DNA of 64,000 bases from CBDDBU01 sp965226045 (lineage in GTDB: Bacteria; Pseudomonadota; Alphaproteobacteria; VGEJ01). Under the pieces are notes generated by a model. That model was not told the origin of the DNA. It searched no databases and worked only from the letters and a program-made list of their open reading frames with translations. Position numbers and translations under genes: made by a program. Shown here one piece after another: positions 26,054-35,015 of the stretch. The DNA lies in the NCBI GenBank assembly GCA_965226045.1, contig CBDDBU010000024.1, forward strand, positions 196,174 to 260,173, in the 5' to 3' direction. The stretch's first letter is position 1. Each line of letters starts with the position of its first letter.

Positions 26054-27352
26054 ATGACGCTCGCCGTCCCGCCGCGGCCAACGCTGGCGATTCTTATCGG
26101 GCTTGCCGCCATCGGTCCGCTGGCGCAGAGCATTCTGATCCCCTCGCTGCCGGGGCTCCAGCGGGTGTTCGAGACCGACTATGCGACCGTGCAATACCTG
26201 CTCACGCTCTCGCTCCTCGGCATCGCCCTCGCCCAACTCGTGTACGGGCCGGTGTCGGATCGCTACGGGCGCCGGCCAGTGCTGCTCGTGGGCGGGCTGA
26301 TATTTCTCGCCGGCAGCGTGGCGTGCATCTTCGCGCCCGATATCGAGACCTTGATCGCCCTGCGCCTGGTGCAGGCGGTCGGCGGCTGTGCCGGCATCGT
26401 GCTCGTGTCCGCCGTCTTGCGCGACCTCTACGAGCGCGAGCGAGTCGCGAGCATGTTGGCGTACGTGACCATGGGGATGGTGGTCGCGCCGATGATCGCG
26501 CCGACCATCGGCGGTATTCTCGAGGAGTGGATCGGCTGGTGGGCCAACTTCGTCTTCGTCGGGATCATGGGCGCCATCATCCTCGGGTTCGCGCTCTCGA
26601 CATTCCACGAGACCAACCACGCCCGCTTGCCGCTCGCCAACCCGCTCGATATCAGCCGCGCTTTCGGCCGGCTCCTCGCGGTTCCGGCGTTCCTCAGCTA
26701 CGCCGTCGTCAACGCCTTCTCGCTGGCGATGTTCTTCGGTTTTCTGGCCGGCGCACCGTACGTGATGATCGAGCTGATGGGGCGAAGCCCGAGCGAATAC
26801 GGCCTCTACTTCATGCTCGTCTCGGGCGCCTTCATGGCCGGAAACTTCATTTCGGCACGGGTCTCGCCGCGCTTCGGCATCGATCGCATGATTTGGGCGG
26901 GCACCTCGCTGACCCTGCTCGGGATGATGGCGTTATTCGTGGTGGCGGCGCTCGACCGGCTGACACCGGGACTCCTGTTCGGACTTCCGACCCTGATGGC
27001 GCTCGGCAATGGCCTCACGATGGCCAACGGCATGGCCGGCGCCGTCAGCGTGAACCCGCGCGCCGCCGGGACCGCCGCAGGGCTGGTCGGTTTCATGCAA
27101 ATGTTTCTCGCCGCCGTCGCCTCGTTCATCGTCGGCGTGCTCATCGACGATAGCGCCATGCCCCTCGTCAGCGTCATGCTGATCAGCGCGTCGCTCGCCT
27201 TCGTCGCGCACGCGCTTGGCGGTGTGGCTCGCGGCCGGTCGAGGCGCCAAGGCGCCAAGGCGCCGCTGCACCGGCCGAGTAGGCGCCGGCGCGCTATCGG
27301 CGTTGCCCACCGGTGGTCGCGCGCGCGGCACGCGGTCGGCTCGCGCCGCTGA
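26054..27352 (+). CDS. MFS exporter, Bcr/CflA (DHA1) family
   Basis: A 432-residue, 12-helix transporter. Motif A appears as GPVSDRYGRRPVLLVGG (about 62-78), and the DHA1 motif C-like segment lies in GMVVAPMIAPTIGGILEEW (about 138-156). The family exports drugs or metabolites with proton antiport. The last 45 residues are unusually Arg-rich (GRSRRQGAKAPLHRPSRRRR). A neighbouring frame would end at 27281 with a milder tail (VEAPRRQGAAAPAE), so a one-base change near 27240 may have extended it. It overlaps the end of the convergent GNAT pseudogene. Confidence 0.9.
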   Translation: MTLAVPPRPTLAILIGLAAIGPLAQSILIPSLPGLQRVFETDYATVQYLLTLSLLGIALAQLVYGPVSDRYGRRPVLLVGGLIFLAGSVACIFAPDIETLIALRLVQAVGGCAGIVLVSAVLRDLYERERVASMLAYVTMGMVVAPMIAPTIGGILEEWIGWWANFVFVGIMGAIILGFALSTFHETNHARLPLANPLDISRAFGRLLAVPAFLSYAVVNAFSLAMFFGFLAGAPYVMIELMGRSPSEYGLYFMLVSGAFMAGNFISARVSPRFGIDRMIWAGTSLTLLGMMALFVVAALDRLTPGLLFGLPTLMALGNGLTMANGMAGAVSVNPRAAGTAAGLVGFMQMFLAAVASFIVGVLIDDSAMPLVSVMLISASLAFVAHALGGVARGRSRRQGAKAPLHRPSRRRRAIGVAHRWSRARHAVGSRR

Positions 27353-27887
27353 GCCCGAGCCGATACTCCCAGCCCTTGCGGACTCCGCCGCGCAGCGGAT
27401 AGTGGCCGGTCGTCACGCCGCGATAGGTGAACCCGACCTTTTAGAGGACGCGGGCCGAGGCCGGGTTGTCAAGAAAGACATGGGACATCAGCGCCTCGAC
27501 GCCGCGCTCGCGCGCATGACCCACGACCGCGCGCACCGACTCGGTAGCGAAACCGAGACCCCACGAGGGGCGGCCGATCCAGTAGCCGAGTTCGGCCGCC
27601 CTCGTATCGTCGCCAAACCCCGCACAGCCGACCAACGCCCCGTCGCTCTGGCGCAGGACGGCGAACGTGGTTCCGCCGGGGCCGCTCCGTCGCGCGATCC
27701 ACTCGCGAACGCTGACGGTCGTACAGGGATACGGCATTGACGCGAGCTGCTTGCCGGCCTCCCAATCGCGGCCGAGCAGCGCTGCGATGAAGGCTGCGCC
27801 GGCGCTCTCCAAAGGCCGCAGCCACAACCGCTCCGTCACCAGACGCACATACATGGTTCGCGGCCCCAAGTCCTTGCCAGGCCACAT
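27294..27887 (-). pseudogene. GNAT N-acetyltransferase (RimJ/RimL-like) with in-frame TAA
   Basis: The first 148 residues show an Acetyltransf_3 fold: TERLWLRPLESAGAAF, ELGYWIGRPSWGLGFATES with the acetyl-CoA loop, then LDNPASARVL. TAA at 27441-27443 follows, where the family has a Glu codon (SARVLEKVGF). The same frame continues KVGFTYRGVTTGHYPLRGG to a TAG at 27294. One G-to-T change would explain it. The truncated protein lacks the last strand of the fold. The start could also be ATG 27854. Confidence 0.85.
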
Positions 27888-27904
27888 CGGCCGCGTCCGA
27901 GCGC

Positions 27905-28327
27905 CTAGAACTGATCCCGCATCGACTCAGGATCGGGTCCGGCCGGCTCGCGGTTGATCCAGTAGGTCTTGGCCTCGGGCTCGAACTGTCGGCGCAGCGG
28001 ATCCTTGCCAAAGACACGCATCAACAGCGCCACCGGGGTGACCGCGCCGTAGAACAAGATGCCCATCACGAGCGGCGTCATCACCTTGTGCAACACCAAA
28101 CCAAAGGCGATCCACAGCCGGTTGAAGGGACTCAACACACGCGGCAGCGCCATACCGAGAATCGCGAGCACGACGGCAGCGGCCAACGACCACCAGCGTG
28201 GGGCGGCAGCGCCCACAAGTGGCGCTAGGCCAACGATGGTGAAGACCGCCGCCATCACCAGCCCGAAGCTGCGCTCCGAGGCGCGCGCCACCTCGTGGGT
28301 GCGCCGAAAATCCTCATGAAGACTCAT
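27905..28327 (-). CDS. SxtJ-like small membrane protein
   Basis: 140 residues starting MSLHEDFRRTHEVARASER. Two or three hydrophobic helices (LVMAAVFTIVGLAPLVGA, WWSLAAAVVLAILGMALPRV, VMGILFYGAVTPVALLMRV) and the sequence LSPFNRLWIAFGLVLHKVMT mark the SxtJ family, whose members often lie next to carbamoyltransferase or polysaccharide genes. No such partner is here. The ending contains FEPEAKTYWINREP. The gene is divergent from ettA with a gap of about 100 bases. Confidence 0.75.
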   Translation of the reverse strand: MSLHEDFRRTHEVARASERSFGLVMAAVFTIVGLAPLVGAAAPRWWSLAAAVVLAILGMALPRVLSPFNRLWIAFGLVLHKVMTPLVMGILFYGAVTPVALLMRVFGKDPLRRQFEPEAKTYWINREPAGPDPESMRDQF

Positions 28328-28395
28328 GGGCGGCGAGTTTAGCGGGCCCCGGTTTCGAAACAAGTAACATTGCCGGGCCAAGCCGTATCGCGGGT

Positions 28396-28416
28396 CTTGT
28401 AGAATCACGCTACAAG
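28396..28416 (+). promoter_or_regulatory. Inverted repeat overlapping the ettA ribosome-binding site
   Basis: A perfect 7-base inverted repeat, CTTGTAG and CTACAAG, separated by AATCACG. Its right arm runs into the Shine-Dalgarno sequence (AAGGGG, 28414-28419) that lies 6 bases before the ettA ATG. As RNA it could form a small hairpin masking the site; as DNA it could be an operator. The role is inferred from position only. Confidence 0.45.
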
Positions 28417-28425
28417 GGGCGCCTC

Positions 28426-30105
28426 ATGGCATCATATCAGTACATCTACGTCACCTCGCGCCTCGGCAAGAGCTATCCCGGCGGTCGCGAAGTGCTGAAA
28501 GACATCTCGCTTTCGTTCTTGCCGGGCGCCAAGATCGGCGTGCTCGGTCTCAACGGCGCGGGCAAGTCGACGCTGCTCAAGATCATGGCCGGGCTCGACG
28601 CCGAGTTCGCTGGCGAGGCGTTCGCCGCCACTGGCGCGAGCGTTGGATTCCTGCCCCAGGAGCCCGCGCTTGACGCCAGCAAGGACGTGCTCGGCAACGT
28701 CGTCGAAGGCGTCGCGGAGACCAAGGCGCTGGTCGATCGCTACGAGGCGGTGAGCGAGCGCTTCGCCGAGCCCCTTGACGACGACGAAATGACCGCTTTG
28801 ATCGCCGAGCAGGGCGAGCTCCAGGAGAAGATTGACGCCGCCGAGGCGTGGGAGATTGACCGGGCGGTCGAGATCGCCATGGACGCCCTCCGTTGTCCCC
28901 CCGGCGACACGCATGTCTCGACGCTGTCAGGCGGCGAGCGGCGGCGGGTGGCCCTGTGCCGGCTCCTGTTGCGGCGCCCTGATCTTCTCTTGCTCGACGA
29001 GCCGACCAACCATCTGGACGCCGAATCGGTCGCCTGGCTTGAGCGCTTCCTCCAGGACTATCCCGGCACCGTCGTCGCCGTCACCCATGACCGCTACTTC
29101 CTCGACAACGTCGCCGGCTGGATCCTTGAGCTCGATCGCGGGCGCGGCATCCCGTGGCAAGGCAACTACTCGTCCTGGCTCGACCAAAAGCAGCAGCGCC
29201 TCGCTCAGGAGGAGCGAAAGGACGAAGCGCGGCAACGCACCCTCGCTCACGAGCTCGAATGGATACGCCAATCGCCGCGCGCTCGCCAAGCCAAGTCGAA
29301 GGCCCGCGTGAGCGCCTACGAGAACCTGCTCGCCGAGGAGAAAGAGCGGGTGCCGGGCACCAGCCAGATCGTCATCCCAGTGGCCGAGCGGCTTGGAGAC
29401 CTGGTGATCGAGGCCGAGCATTTGCGTAAAGGGTACGGCGACCAGCTGCTGATCGACGATCTCGAGTTCCGCTTGCCGCCCGGCGGAATCATTGGCGTCA
29501 TTGGACCGAATGGCGCCGGTAAGACGACGCTTTTTCGCATGATTACCGGACAGGAATCGCCCGACGGCGGGAAACTGCGGCTCGGTGAGACAGTCACGCT
29601 CGGTTACGTCGATCAGTCGCGCGACTCGCTGTCGGCCGACAAGACCGTGTGGGAAGAGGTTTCCGCGGGAGCCGACGACATCGCCCTCGGACGGCACACC
29701 ATCGCGAGCCGCGCCTATTGCGCGTCGTTCAACTTCCGCAGCGCCGATCAGCAGAAAAAGGTCGGTCAGCTCTCCGGCGGGGAACGCAATCGCGTCCACC
29801 TCGCCAAGGTGCTCAAGACCGGCGCCAACCTACTTCTCCTCGATGAGCCGACCAACGATCTCGACGTCGACACCTTGCGGGCTCTCGAGGAGGCGCTCCT
29901 CGCGTTCGCGGGCTGCGCCGCCGTCATCAGCCACGACCGCTGGTTCCTTGATCGAATCGCAACCCACATCCTCGCCTTCGAGGGTAACAGCCACGTCGAG
30001 TGGTTCGAGGGCAACTACGCCGACTACGAGGCCGATCGCCGCCGGCGCGGGGCGGACACCGACCAACCCCACCGCATCCGCTATAAGCCGCTCACGCGCA
30101 CCTAG
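28426..30105 (+). CDS. ettA: Energy-dependent translational throttle protein EttA
   Basis: A 559-residue ABC-F protein. Domain 1 has GLNGAGKSTLLKIM, LSGGERRRVALCRLL and LLLLDEPTNHLDAES. An arm region lies inside domain 1, and the basic linker is near residues 255-310. Domain 2 has GPNGAGKTTLFRMI, LSGGERNRVHLAKVL and LLLLDEPTNDLDVDTL. EttA binds the ribosomal E site and gates the first elongation cycle according to ATP/ADP. Length and motifs match the family fully. AAGGGG precedes the ATG. Confidence 0.96.
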   Translation: MASYQYIYVTSRLGKSYPGGREVLKDISLSFLPGAKIGVLGLNGAGKSTLLKIMAGLDAEFAGEAFAATGASVGFLPQEPALDASKDVLGNVVEGVAETKALVDRYEAVSERFAEPLDDDEMTALIAEQGELQEKIDAAEAWEIDRAVEIAMDALRCPPGDTHVSTLSGGERRRVALCRLLLRRPDLLLLDEPTNHLDAESVAWLERFLQDYPGTVVAVTHDRYFLDNVAGWILELDRGRGIPWQGNYSSWLDQKQQRLAQEERKDEARQRTLAHELEWIRQSPRARQAKSKARVSAYENLLAEEKERVPGTSQIVIPVAERLGDLVIEAEHLRKGYGDQLLIDDLEFRLPPGGIIGVIGPNGAGKTTLFRMITGQESPDGGKLRLGETVTLGYVDQSRDSLSADKTVWEEVSAGADDIALGRHTIASRAYCASFNFRSADQQKKVGQLSGGERNRVHLAKVLKTGANLLLLDEPTNDLDVDTLRALEEALLAFAGCAAVISHDRWFLDRIATHILAFEGNSHVEWFEGNYADYEADRRRRGADTDQPHRIRYKPLTRT

Positions 30106-30132
30106 AACCGGCGTCCCCAGAGCTGGCGCCCG

Positions 30133-30477
30133 CTAGAACAGGCGCCCACCGTTTGGCACCGCCGGATCGACGCTCACCAGGCACACTGCGCCGTTCTCGT
30201 CGGGAAAGCCGACCACCAATACCTCAGACATGAACTTACCGATCTGGCGCGGCGGGAAGTTCACGACCGCCGCCACCTGCCGACCGACCAGGCCCGCCGC
30301 CGTATAGTGCTCGGTGATCTGAGCCGAGGACCGTTTGACGCCGATCTCTGGCCCAAGATCGACCTTGAGTTTGTAGGCCGGCTTGCGCGCCTCCGGATAA
30401 TCCTCCGCCCCGACGATCGTGCCGACGCGGATATCGACCTTGAGGAAGTCCGCGAAGGCGATGGTTTCGCCGCTCAC
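30133..30477 (-). CDS. csaA: tRNA-binding protein, CsaA-like
   Basis: 114 residues forming one EMAP/MetRS-C-type OB fold: FLKVDIRVGTIVGAEDYPEA near the start, then RSSAQITEHYTAAGLVGRQV and VVNFPPRQIGKFMSEVLVVG. CsaA proteins bind tRNA and were described as secretion chaperones. The start overlaps the end of the TetR/COQ9-like gene by four bases (ATGA), suggesting coupled translation. The length is normal for the family. Confidence 0.9.
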   Translation of the reverse strand: MSGETIAFADFLKVDIRVGTIVGAEDYPEARKPAYKLKVDLGPEIGVKRSSAQITEHYTAAGLVGRQVAAVVNFPPRQIGKFMSEVLVVGFPDENGAVCLVSVDPAVPNGGRLF

Positions 30478-31103
30478 GCCGGCTTGGGCTCCGACCCGCC
30501 TCGCGACGTCGCGCTCGCGCGGCTACGCGGCCGCCAGCACAGCGTGGCGATCGTCCGATCGGCCTGACCCAAGCGGCGGTCGAGCGCGGCCATGGTTTTG
30601 CCCATGTCCTCGCTGTCGTCGTCGAGCCATACACGCAACGTGTCGAGATAGATCAGCGCGAGCCCTTTGATACGAACGAGCCCTTGGAGGCCAGAGGCGC
30701 CGAGGCCCGCCGCCTCAAGGGTCAGCGCCATCGAACACGCGATGCGCGGCGAGCGGCAGACCGCCCGCAACGGTCGCCGCGTCAGATCGCGCACCATCGC
30801 CCGCGCCGCCTCCTTGTCAGGGCGCATGGCATCGAAGCGGCGCATCAGCGCCTCGAACAGCCGATCGCGGGCGCTCTCGCCTTCGGTGATTTGTTCGGTG
30901 GCGGCCAGCATCGCGAGATCGACCTTGCGCGCGAAAGCGTTCATCACCGCGCCCCGCGACGGGTAGTGCCGCAAGAAAGTGCCTAGCGGAACCTCGGCCG
31001 CCGTCGCCATCGCGGTGAGCCCGACATCGGACCAGCCCTGGCGCGCCACCAGGTCGAGCACGTTGTCCAACATCCGCTCGGGGGTAATGGGTCGTCTTGC
31101 CAT
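30474..31103 (-). CDS. TetR/COQ9-like protein
   Basis: 209 residues. An N-terminal TetR-type HTH is clear (MLDNVLDLVARQGWSDVGLT, then AAEVPLGTFLRHYPSRGAVM). The C-terminal part YLDTLRVWLDDDSEDMGKTM followed by AALDRRLGQ is strongly like the COQ9 end, which in ubiquinone synthesis binds lipid and presents substrate to Coq7. It could therefore be a regulator or a COQ9-type ubiquinone accessory factor. The ubiK gene in the same strand group weakly supports the second reading. Confidence 0.75.
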   Translation of the reverse strand: MARRPITPERMLDNVLDLVARQGWSDVGLTAMATAAEVPLGTFLRHYPSRGAVMNAFARKVDLAMLAATEQITEGESARDRLFEALMRRFDAMRPDKEAARAMVRDLTRRPLRAVCRSPRIACSMALTLEAAGLGASGLQGLVRIKGLALIYLDTLRVWLDDDSEDMGKTMAALDRRLGQADRTIATLCWRPRSRASATSRGGSEPKPA

Positions 31104-31188
31104 GGCCTGCGTCTCCCTGCCGCGACACCCGCAGCCGCATTATAGAGATCACCGCCCCCAGCGTCGCCGGGCCGTTTGCGGAAGGGGG

Positions 31189-31998
31189 CTAGCCGGCGAG
31201 TTCGCGGGATCGCTTGGTCGCGGCGGCCACCGCCTTGCTCATCAGCGGCTTGAGGCCATCGGCCGCCATCAACACCCGAAGTGCGGCTTGGGTGGTGCCG
31301 CCAGGGCTTGTCACCCGTTCGCGTAAGATCGCCGGCGCCTCGGGCGCCACACGGGCAAGCTCGCTCGCGCCCGCCACCGTCGCGAGCGCCAGCTGGTGCG
31401 AGAGTTCAGCCGGCAGTCCGGCGTCAACGCCGGCCGCGGCCAGGGACTCGATCAACAAGAACACATAGGCCGGACCGCTACCCGAGACGCCCGTCACCGC
31501 GTCCATCAGGCCCTCGTCCTCGACCCACGCCACCTCGCCGATCGCGGCCAGCAGGGTCGTGCAGGTGTCGCGCTGCGCCGCGCTCACCTGGGCGTTGGCG
31601 CACGCGACTGACATCCCTCGGCGCACCAGCGCCGGCGTATTGGGCATCGTCCGGATGACGGCGATCGCCTCTCCCAGCGCCGCTTCGAGAACGCGAATCG
31701 GCGTGCCGGCGGCGACCGAAACGAACACCGGGGCGCCAGCAGTATTCCGATAGGCCGGTATGACCGTGGCCATTTCCTGGGGCTTGACGGCGATGACGAC
31801 GACATCGGGCTCGAACGCCCTATCCAGGGCCGTCGGCACCGCCACGACCGCGACGCCGCGCGCGGTGGCGGCGGCCGCATTGGCGGGCGCGGGCTCGACC
31901 ACGGCAATATCGCGGCTCGCGACGCCCTGCTCTATCCACCCGCCCAACATAGCCGCGCCCATGTTGCCGCAGCCGACCAAGAGTATACGACACGGCAT
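31189..31998 (-). CDS. proC: Pyrroline-5-carboxylate reductase
   Basis: 269 residues. The NAD(P)-binding motif at the start (ILLVGCGNMGAAMLGGW) is followed by VVVIAVKPQEMATVIPAY, TMPNTPALVRRGMSVACA, and the C-terminal signature VTGVSGSGPAYVFLLIESLA and VTSPGGTTQAALRVL. ProC makes the last step of proline synthesis in the cytosol. The length is as expected and no active-site change was seen. It is on the same strand as ybjN-like and ubiK genes upstream. Confidence 0.95.
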   Translation of the reverse strand: MPCRILLVGCGNMGAAMLGGWIEQGVASRDIAVVEPAPANAAAATARGVAVVAVPTALDRAFEPDVVVIAVKPQEMATVIPAYRNTAGAPVFVSVAAGTPIRVLEAALGEAIAVIRTMPNTPALVRRGMSVACANAQVSAAQRDTCTTLLAAIGEVAWVEDEGLMDAVTGVSGSGPAYVFLLIESLAAAGVDAGLPAELSHQLALATVAGASELARVAPEAPAILRERVTSPGGTTQAALRVLMAADGLKPLMSKAVAAATKRSRELAG

Positions 31999-32046
31999 TA
32001 TCTGTCCTCGTCCCGTCGATTTATGTGCTGGCCGGCGAAGCAGGCC

Positions 32047-32547
32047 TCATGCTTCGCCGACCGTATCGATCATGGCGGCGGCGACCGCGTCGGTCGGCGA
32101 CTTGCCGCCCCAGATGACGAATTGGAAAGCCGGATAGAAACGCTCGCACTCGCACAATGCGACGCGGACCAGGCCCTCGAATTGCGCCGAGGACGCCGCC
32201 ACCCCGCCCATCAACTGCGCGTGACGAAACATCAGCGTCCCGTCGTCCGCCCAGAGGGTGAAGTGGCCGAGCCACATGCGACTATTTATGAGGGCGAGCA
32301 GCGTCCGCACCTGGCCGCGTCGCGGTTCGGGCACCACAATATCGAAGGCGCAGGTAAATTGAACGGCGGCGCTCTCGGGCAGCCAATGGAACCACAGGTG
32401 ATAGCGACACCACGGGCCGTCTACGTTGACACTGATTTCCTCTTCGTTAAAGCGCTCGAACGGCCACTCATGGGCCGACAAGATGGTCTCCACCACGTCC
32501 AAGGGATTGGATTGGGGATCGCTGGTCTGGGCAACTGCTGACGCCAT
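32047..32547 (-). CDS. YbjN-domain protein
   Basis: 166 residues. The protein begins with MASAVAQTSDPQSNPLDVVE and has the fold-typical pieces EWPFERFNEEEISVNVDGPW, ALINSRMWLGHFTLWADDGT and GLVRVALCECERFYPAFQFV. YbjN proteins resemble type III secretion chaperones, and in enterobacteria affect stress responses and motility; the role in alphaproteobacteria is unknown. It is usually found close to proC in these bacteria, as here (48 bases apart). Confidence 0.9.
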   Translation of the reverse strand: MASAVAQTSDPQSNPLDVVETILSAHEWPFERFNEEEISVNVDGPWCRYHLWFHWLPESAAVQFTCAFDIVVPEPRRGQVRTLLALINSRMWLGHFTLWADDGTLMFRHAQLMGGVAASSAQFEGLVRVALCECERFYPAFQFVIWGGKSPTDAVAAAMIDTVGEA

Positions 32548-32695
32548 CGATCGCGCTCCGAGGTGCCATATGTTGTATGGGGGAGCCTACACGATACAAC
32601 ATCTACAGATTGCCAAAAGGTCGCCGGGGACGCAAGCGCCGTCTCGGCACTCGTTTGGCGGCACGGCTTTCAGCGCGCCAGGGCCGCCCGCCGCT

Positions 32696-33025
32696 CTAGG
32701 CCCTGGTTCGCGTTGTCGTGGCGGCGCTGGCCATTCCACCCGGGTTGGCGGCCGCCGATTTTCGTGCGCGCGGTTTGCGAGGCTGCTTTTCTAGCCTCGC
32801 GATCCGCGCGGCCAGCGCCTCGTTTTCCTCGCGCGCCCTGGCCGCCATTTCCTTCACCGCCTCGAACTCCTCGCGGGTTACCAGGTCCATGTTGGCGAGA
32901 ATGCTCTCGAATTGCTCGCGCAGGCGGCCTTCGACCTCTCCGCGAGCGTCCCGCAATGTACCAATGGCGCCGGTCGCGAGCTTGGCGAGATCGTCGAGTA
33001 GACGATTCTGGCTCTGCATTGTCAT
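32696..33025 (-). CDS. ubiK: Ubiquinone biosynthesis accessory factor UbiK (BMFP family)
   Basis: 109 residues from ATG 33025 (MTMQSQNRLLDDLAKLATGA); ATG 33019 is equally possible. The BMFP pattern is clear: an amphipathic N-terminal helix, then LREQFESILANMDLVTREEF and a coiled coil EVKEMAARAREENEALAARI-like segment. A basic Ala/Lys/Arg tail follows. UbiK helps the aerobic ubiquinone-synthesis complex and binds membranes. It is divergent from lgt. Confidence 0.88.
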   Translation of the reverse strand: MTMQSQNRLLDDLAKLATGAIGTLRDARGEVEGRLREQFESILANMDLVTREEFEAVKEMAARAREENEALAARIARLEKQPRKPRARKSAAANPGGMASAATTTRTRA

Positions 33026-33123
33026 GTTATGGGTGAAAGTCCGTCGGGGTTCAAGGGCGCTTCCTTGCGGGCGTGGGGGCCCATGCCTATAACCGCGCGG
33101 CGGCGAGCGGAGATCCACAGCGC

Positions 33124-33936
33124 ATGCTCTTCCTTCAAACACTGCCGATCATCGCCTACCCGGCGATCGATCCGGTGTTGCTCGAGATTGGGCCCCTGGC
33201 GATCCGCTGGTATGCACTCGCCTATGTCGCGGGGCTCATGCTGGGCTGGCGCTACGTCATTCGGCTGGCGCGGCGGGACGCCGAGGTGGCTTCGCGCCAG
33301 GACATCGATGAGTTCCTGGTCTGGGCGATGCTGGGCATCGTCATCGGCGGCCGGCTCGGCTCGGTGTTGTTCTACCACCCCGCCTACTATCTCGATCATC
33401 CGCTGCAGATCCTCTTCATTTGGCAGGGCGGGATGGCGTTCCACGGCGGCCTTCTCGGCATAATCGCCGCGCTCGTTCTGTTCGCGCATCTGAGGCGATT
33501 GCCGCTGCTCGGTCTTGCCGACTTGATCGCGTGCGCCGCGCCAATCGGGCTGTTTCTCGGGCGCCTCGCCAACTTCGTCAACGGCGAGCTTTACGGCCGG
33601 ACGAGCCAAGCGCCGTGGGCGATGGTGTTTCCCCATGCGGGTGCCGAACCGCGCCACCCGAGCCAACTCTACGAAGCATTGCTCGAGGGGTTGGTGCTGT
33701 TCGTCCTCTTGTGGGCGATGGCGCGCCGCGGCGGCGTCAGGCGACGCCACGGCCTGCTCAGCGGCGTCTTTCTATGTGGCTACGCCATCGCGCGTGTGAT
33801 CAGCGAGGTATTCCGCGCGCCCGATGCGCACATTGGCTTTCTCGTCGGCGGAATAACGATGGGGCAACTGCTTTCCTTGCCGATCCTCGTAGCCGGTGCG
33901 TACCTGATCGCGCGGGCTCGACCGGCGCTGTCGTGA
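33124..33936 (+). CDS. lgt: Prolipoprotein diacylglyceryl transferase
   Basis: 270 residues from ATG 33124 (MLFLQTLPIIAYPAIDPVLL). Seven hydrophobic helices can be counted. The Lgt signature GRLANFVNGELYGRTSQAPW (about 157-176) and WQGGMAFHGGLLG (about 100-112) with the essential histidine are present. The enzyme transfers diacylglycerol to lipoprotein cysteines in the inner membrane; the MlaA lipoprotein in this window would be a substrate. The stop overlaps the next start (TGATG). Confidence 0.95.
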   Translation: MLFLQTLPIIAYPAIDPVLLEIGPLAIRWYALAYVAGLMLGWRYVIRLARRDAEVASRQDIDEFLVWAMLGIVIGGRLGSVLFYHPAYYLDHPLQILFIWQGGMAFHGGLLGIIAALVLFAHLRRLPLLGLADLIACAAPIGLFLGRLANFVNGELYGRTSQAPWAMVFPHAGAEPRHPSQLYEALLEGLVLFVLLWAMARRGGVRRRHGLLSGVFLCGYAIARVISEVFRAPDAHIGFLVGGITMGQLLSLPILVAGAYLIARARPALS

Positions 33937-35015
33937 TGAACGCGCTCGGGTGCCACCTGGTGGAGGTGATCCGCGAGCAGGGCCCCGTCACCATCGGGTA
34001 CTACATGGCGGAAGCCTTGGGCCACCCCGTGCATGGCTACTACATGCGCCAGGACCCGATCGGCGCCGATGGCGATTTCATCACCGCACCGGAGATCAGC
34101 CAGACCTTCGGTGAACTTCTCGGTCTGTGGTCGGCCGCGGTGTGGAAATCGGGCGGTGCGTCGGTACCGATCCGGCTGGTCGAGCTTGGCCCCGGCCGCG
34201 GCACGCTGATGGCCGACGCGCTGCGCGCGCTCGCGCTCACGCCGCGTTTTCGCGAGAGCCTCGAGGTCCACCTGGTCGAGACCAGCCCTGCCCTCAGGGC
34301 CACACAGAAAGCGGCATTGGCCGAGGCCCATCCGGTCTGGCACCTGAGCTTCGCCGAGGTGCCCGACGGCCCCCTGATCGTGATTGCCAACGAGCTCTTC
34401 GATGCCCTGCCCATCCGTCAATTCCAGCGCTCGGTGGAGGGGTGGCATGAGCGCTTGGTCGGTCTCGATCGCCGGGGCGAGCATTTTCGCTATGTGTTGT
34501 CGCCGCCGATCCCACCCGCCGGCCTCATCCCCCAAGAGCTCGTCCACGCGCCGCTCAATAGCGCCATCGAGATATGCCCCTCGGGCGAGGCTCTGGCGGC
34601 GGAAATCGCCGAGCGAGTCCAACGCTGCGGGGGCGCTGCCCTGTTCATCGACTACGGCGCCGCGGCGTCGGGCCCGCGCGATACCTTTCAGGCGGTGCGA
34701 CGGCACGGCCGCCACCCGCCCCTGGAAGCGCCGGGCGAGGCCGATCTTGCGGCCCACGTCGATTTCGGCGCGCTCGCGCGGGCGGCGGCGGCGGCGGGCG
34801 CCGATATCCACGGCCCCCTCGAACAAGGGCTCCTTCTTGGCCGCCTCGGCATTCATGAGCGCGCCGAGGTCTTGGGGCGAACAGGCGGGCGCGAACGGCG
34901 AGAGGTCGCGTCAGGCGTCGCGCGCTTGATCGAGCCGGATCAGATGGGCAGCCTGTTCAAGGCGTTGGCAATTGTCCCCAGTGGCGCACCAACGCCACCC
35001 GGCTTCGAGACATGA
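33936..35015 (+). CDS. Class I SAM-dependent methyltransferase, MidA/NDUFAF7 family
   Basis: 359 residues from ATG 33936, overlapping the lgt stop by one base. The family features are GPVTIGYYMAEALGHPVHGY, DFITAPEISQTFGELLGLW, the SAM motif LVELGPGRGTLMADALR, and VIANELFDALPIRQFQ. In mitochondria the homologue methylates an arginine of complex I subunit NDUFS2; a similar role in bacteria is likely but unproven. It is embedded between lgt and pgeF as in many alphaproteobacteria. Confidence 0.93.
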   Translation: MNALGCHLVEVIREQGPVTIGYYMAEALGHPVHGYYMRQDPIGADGDFITAPEISQTFGELLGLWSAAVWKSGGASVPIRLVELGPGRGTLMADALRALALTPRFRESLEVHLVETSPALRATQKAALAEAHPVWHLSFAEVPDGPLIVIANELFDALPIRQFQRSVEGWHERLVGLDRRGEHFRYVLSPPIPPAGLIPQELVHAPLNSAIEICPSGEALAAEIAERVQRCGGAALFIDYGAAASGPRDTFQAVRRHGRHPPLEAPGEADLAAHVDFGALARAAAAAGADIHGPLEQGLLLGRLGIHERAEVLGRTGGRERREVASGVARLIEPDQMGSLFKALAIVPSGAPTPPGFET

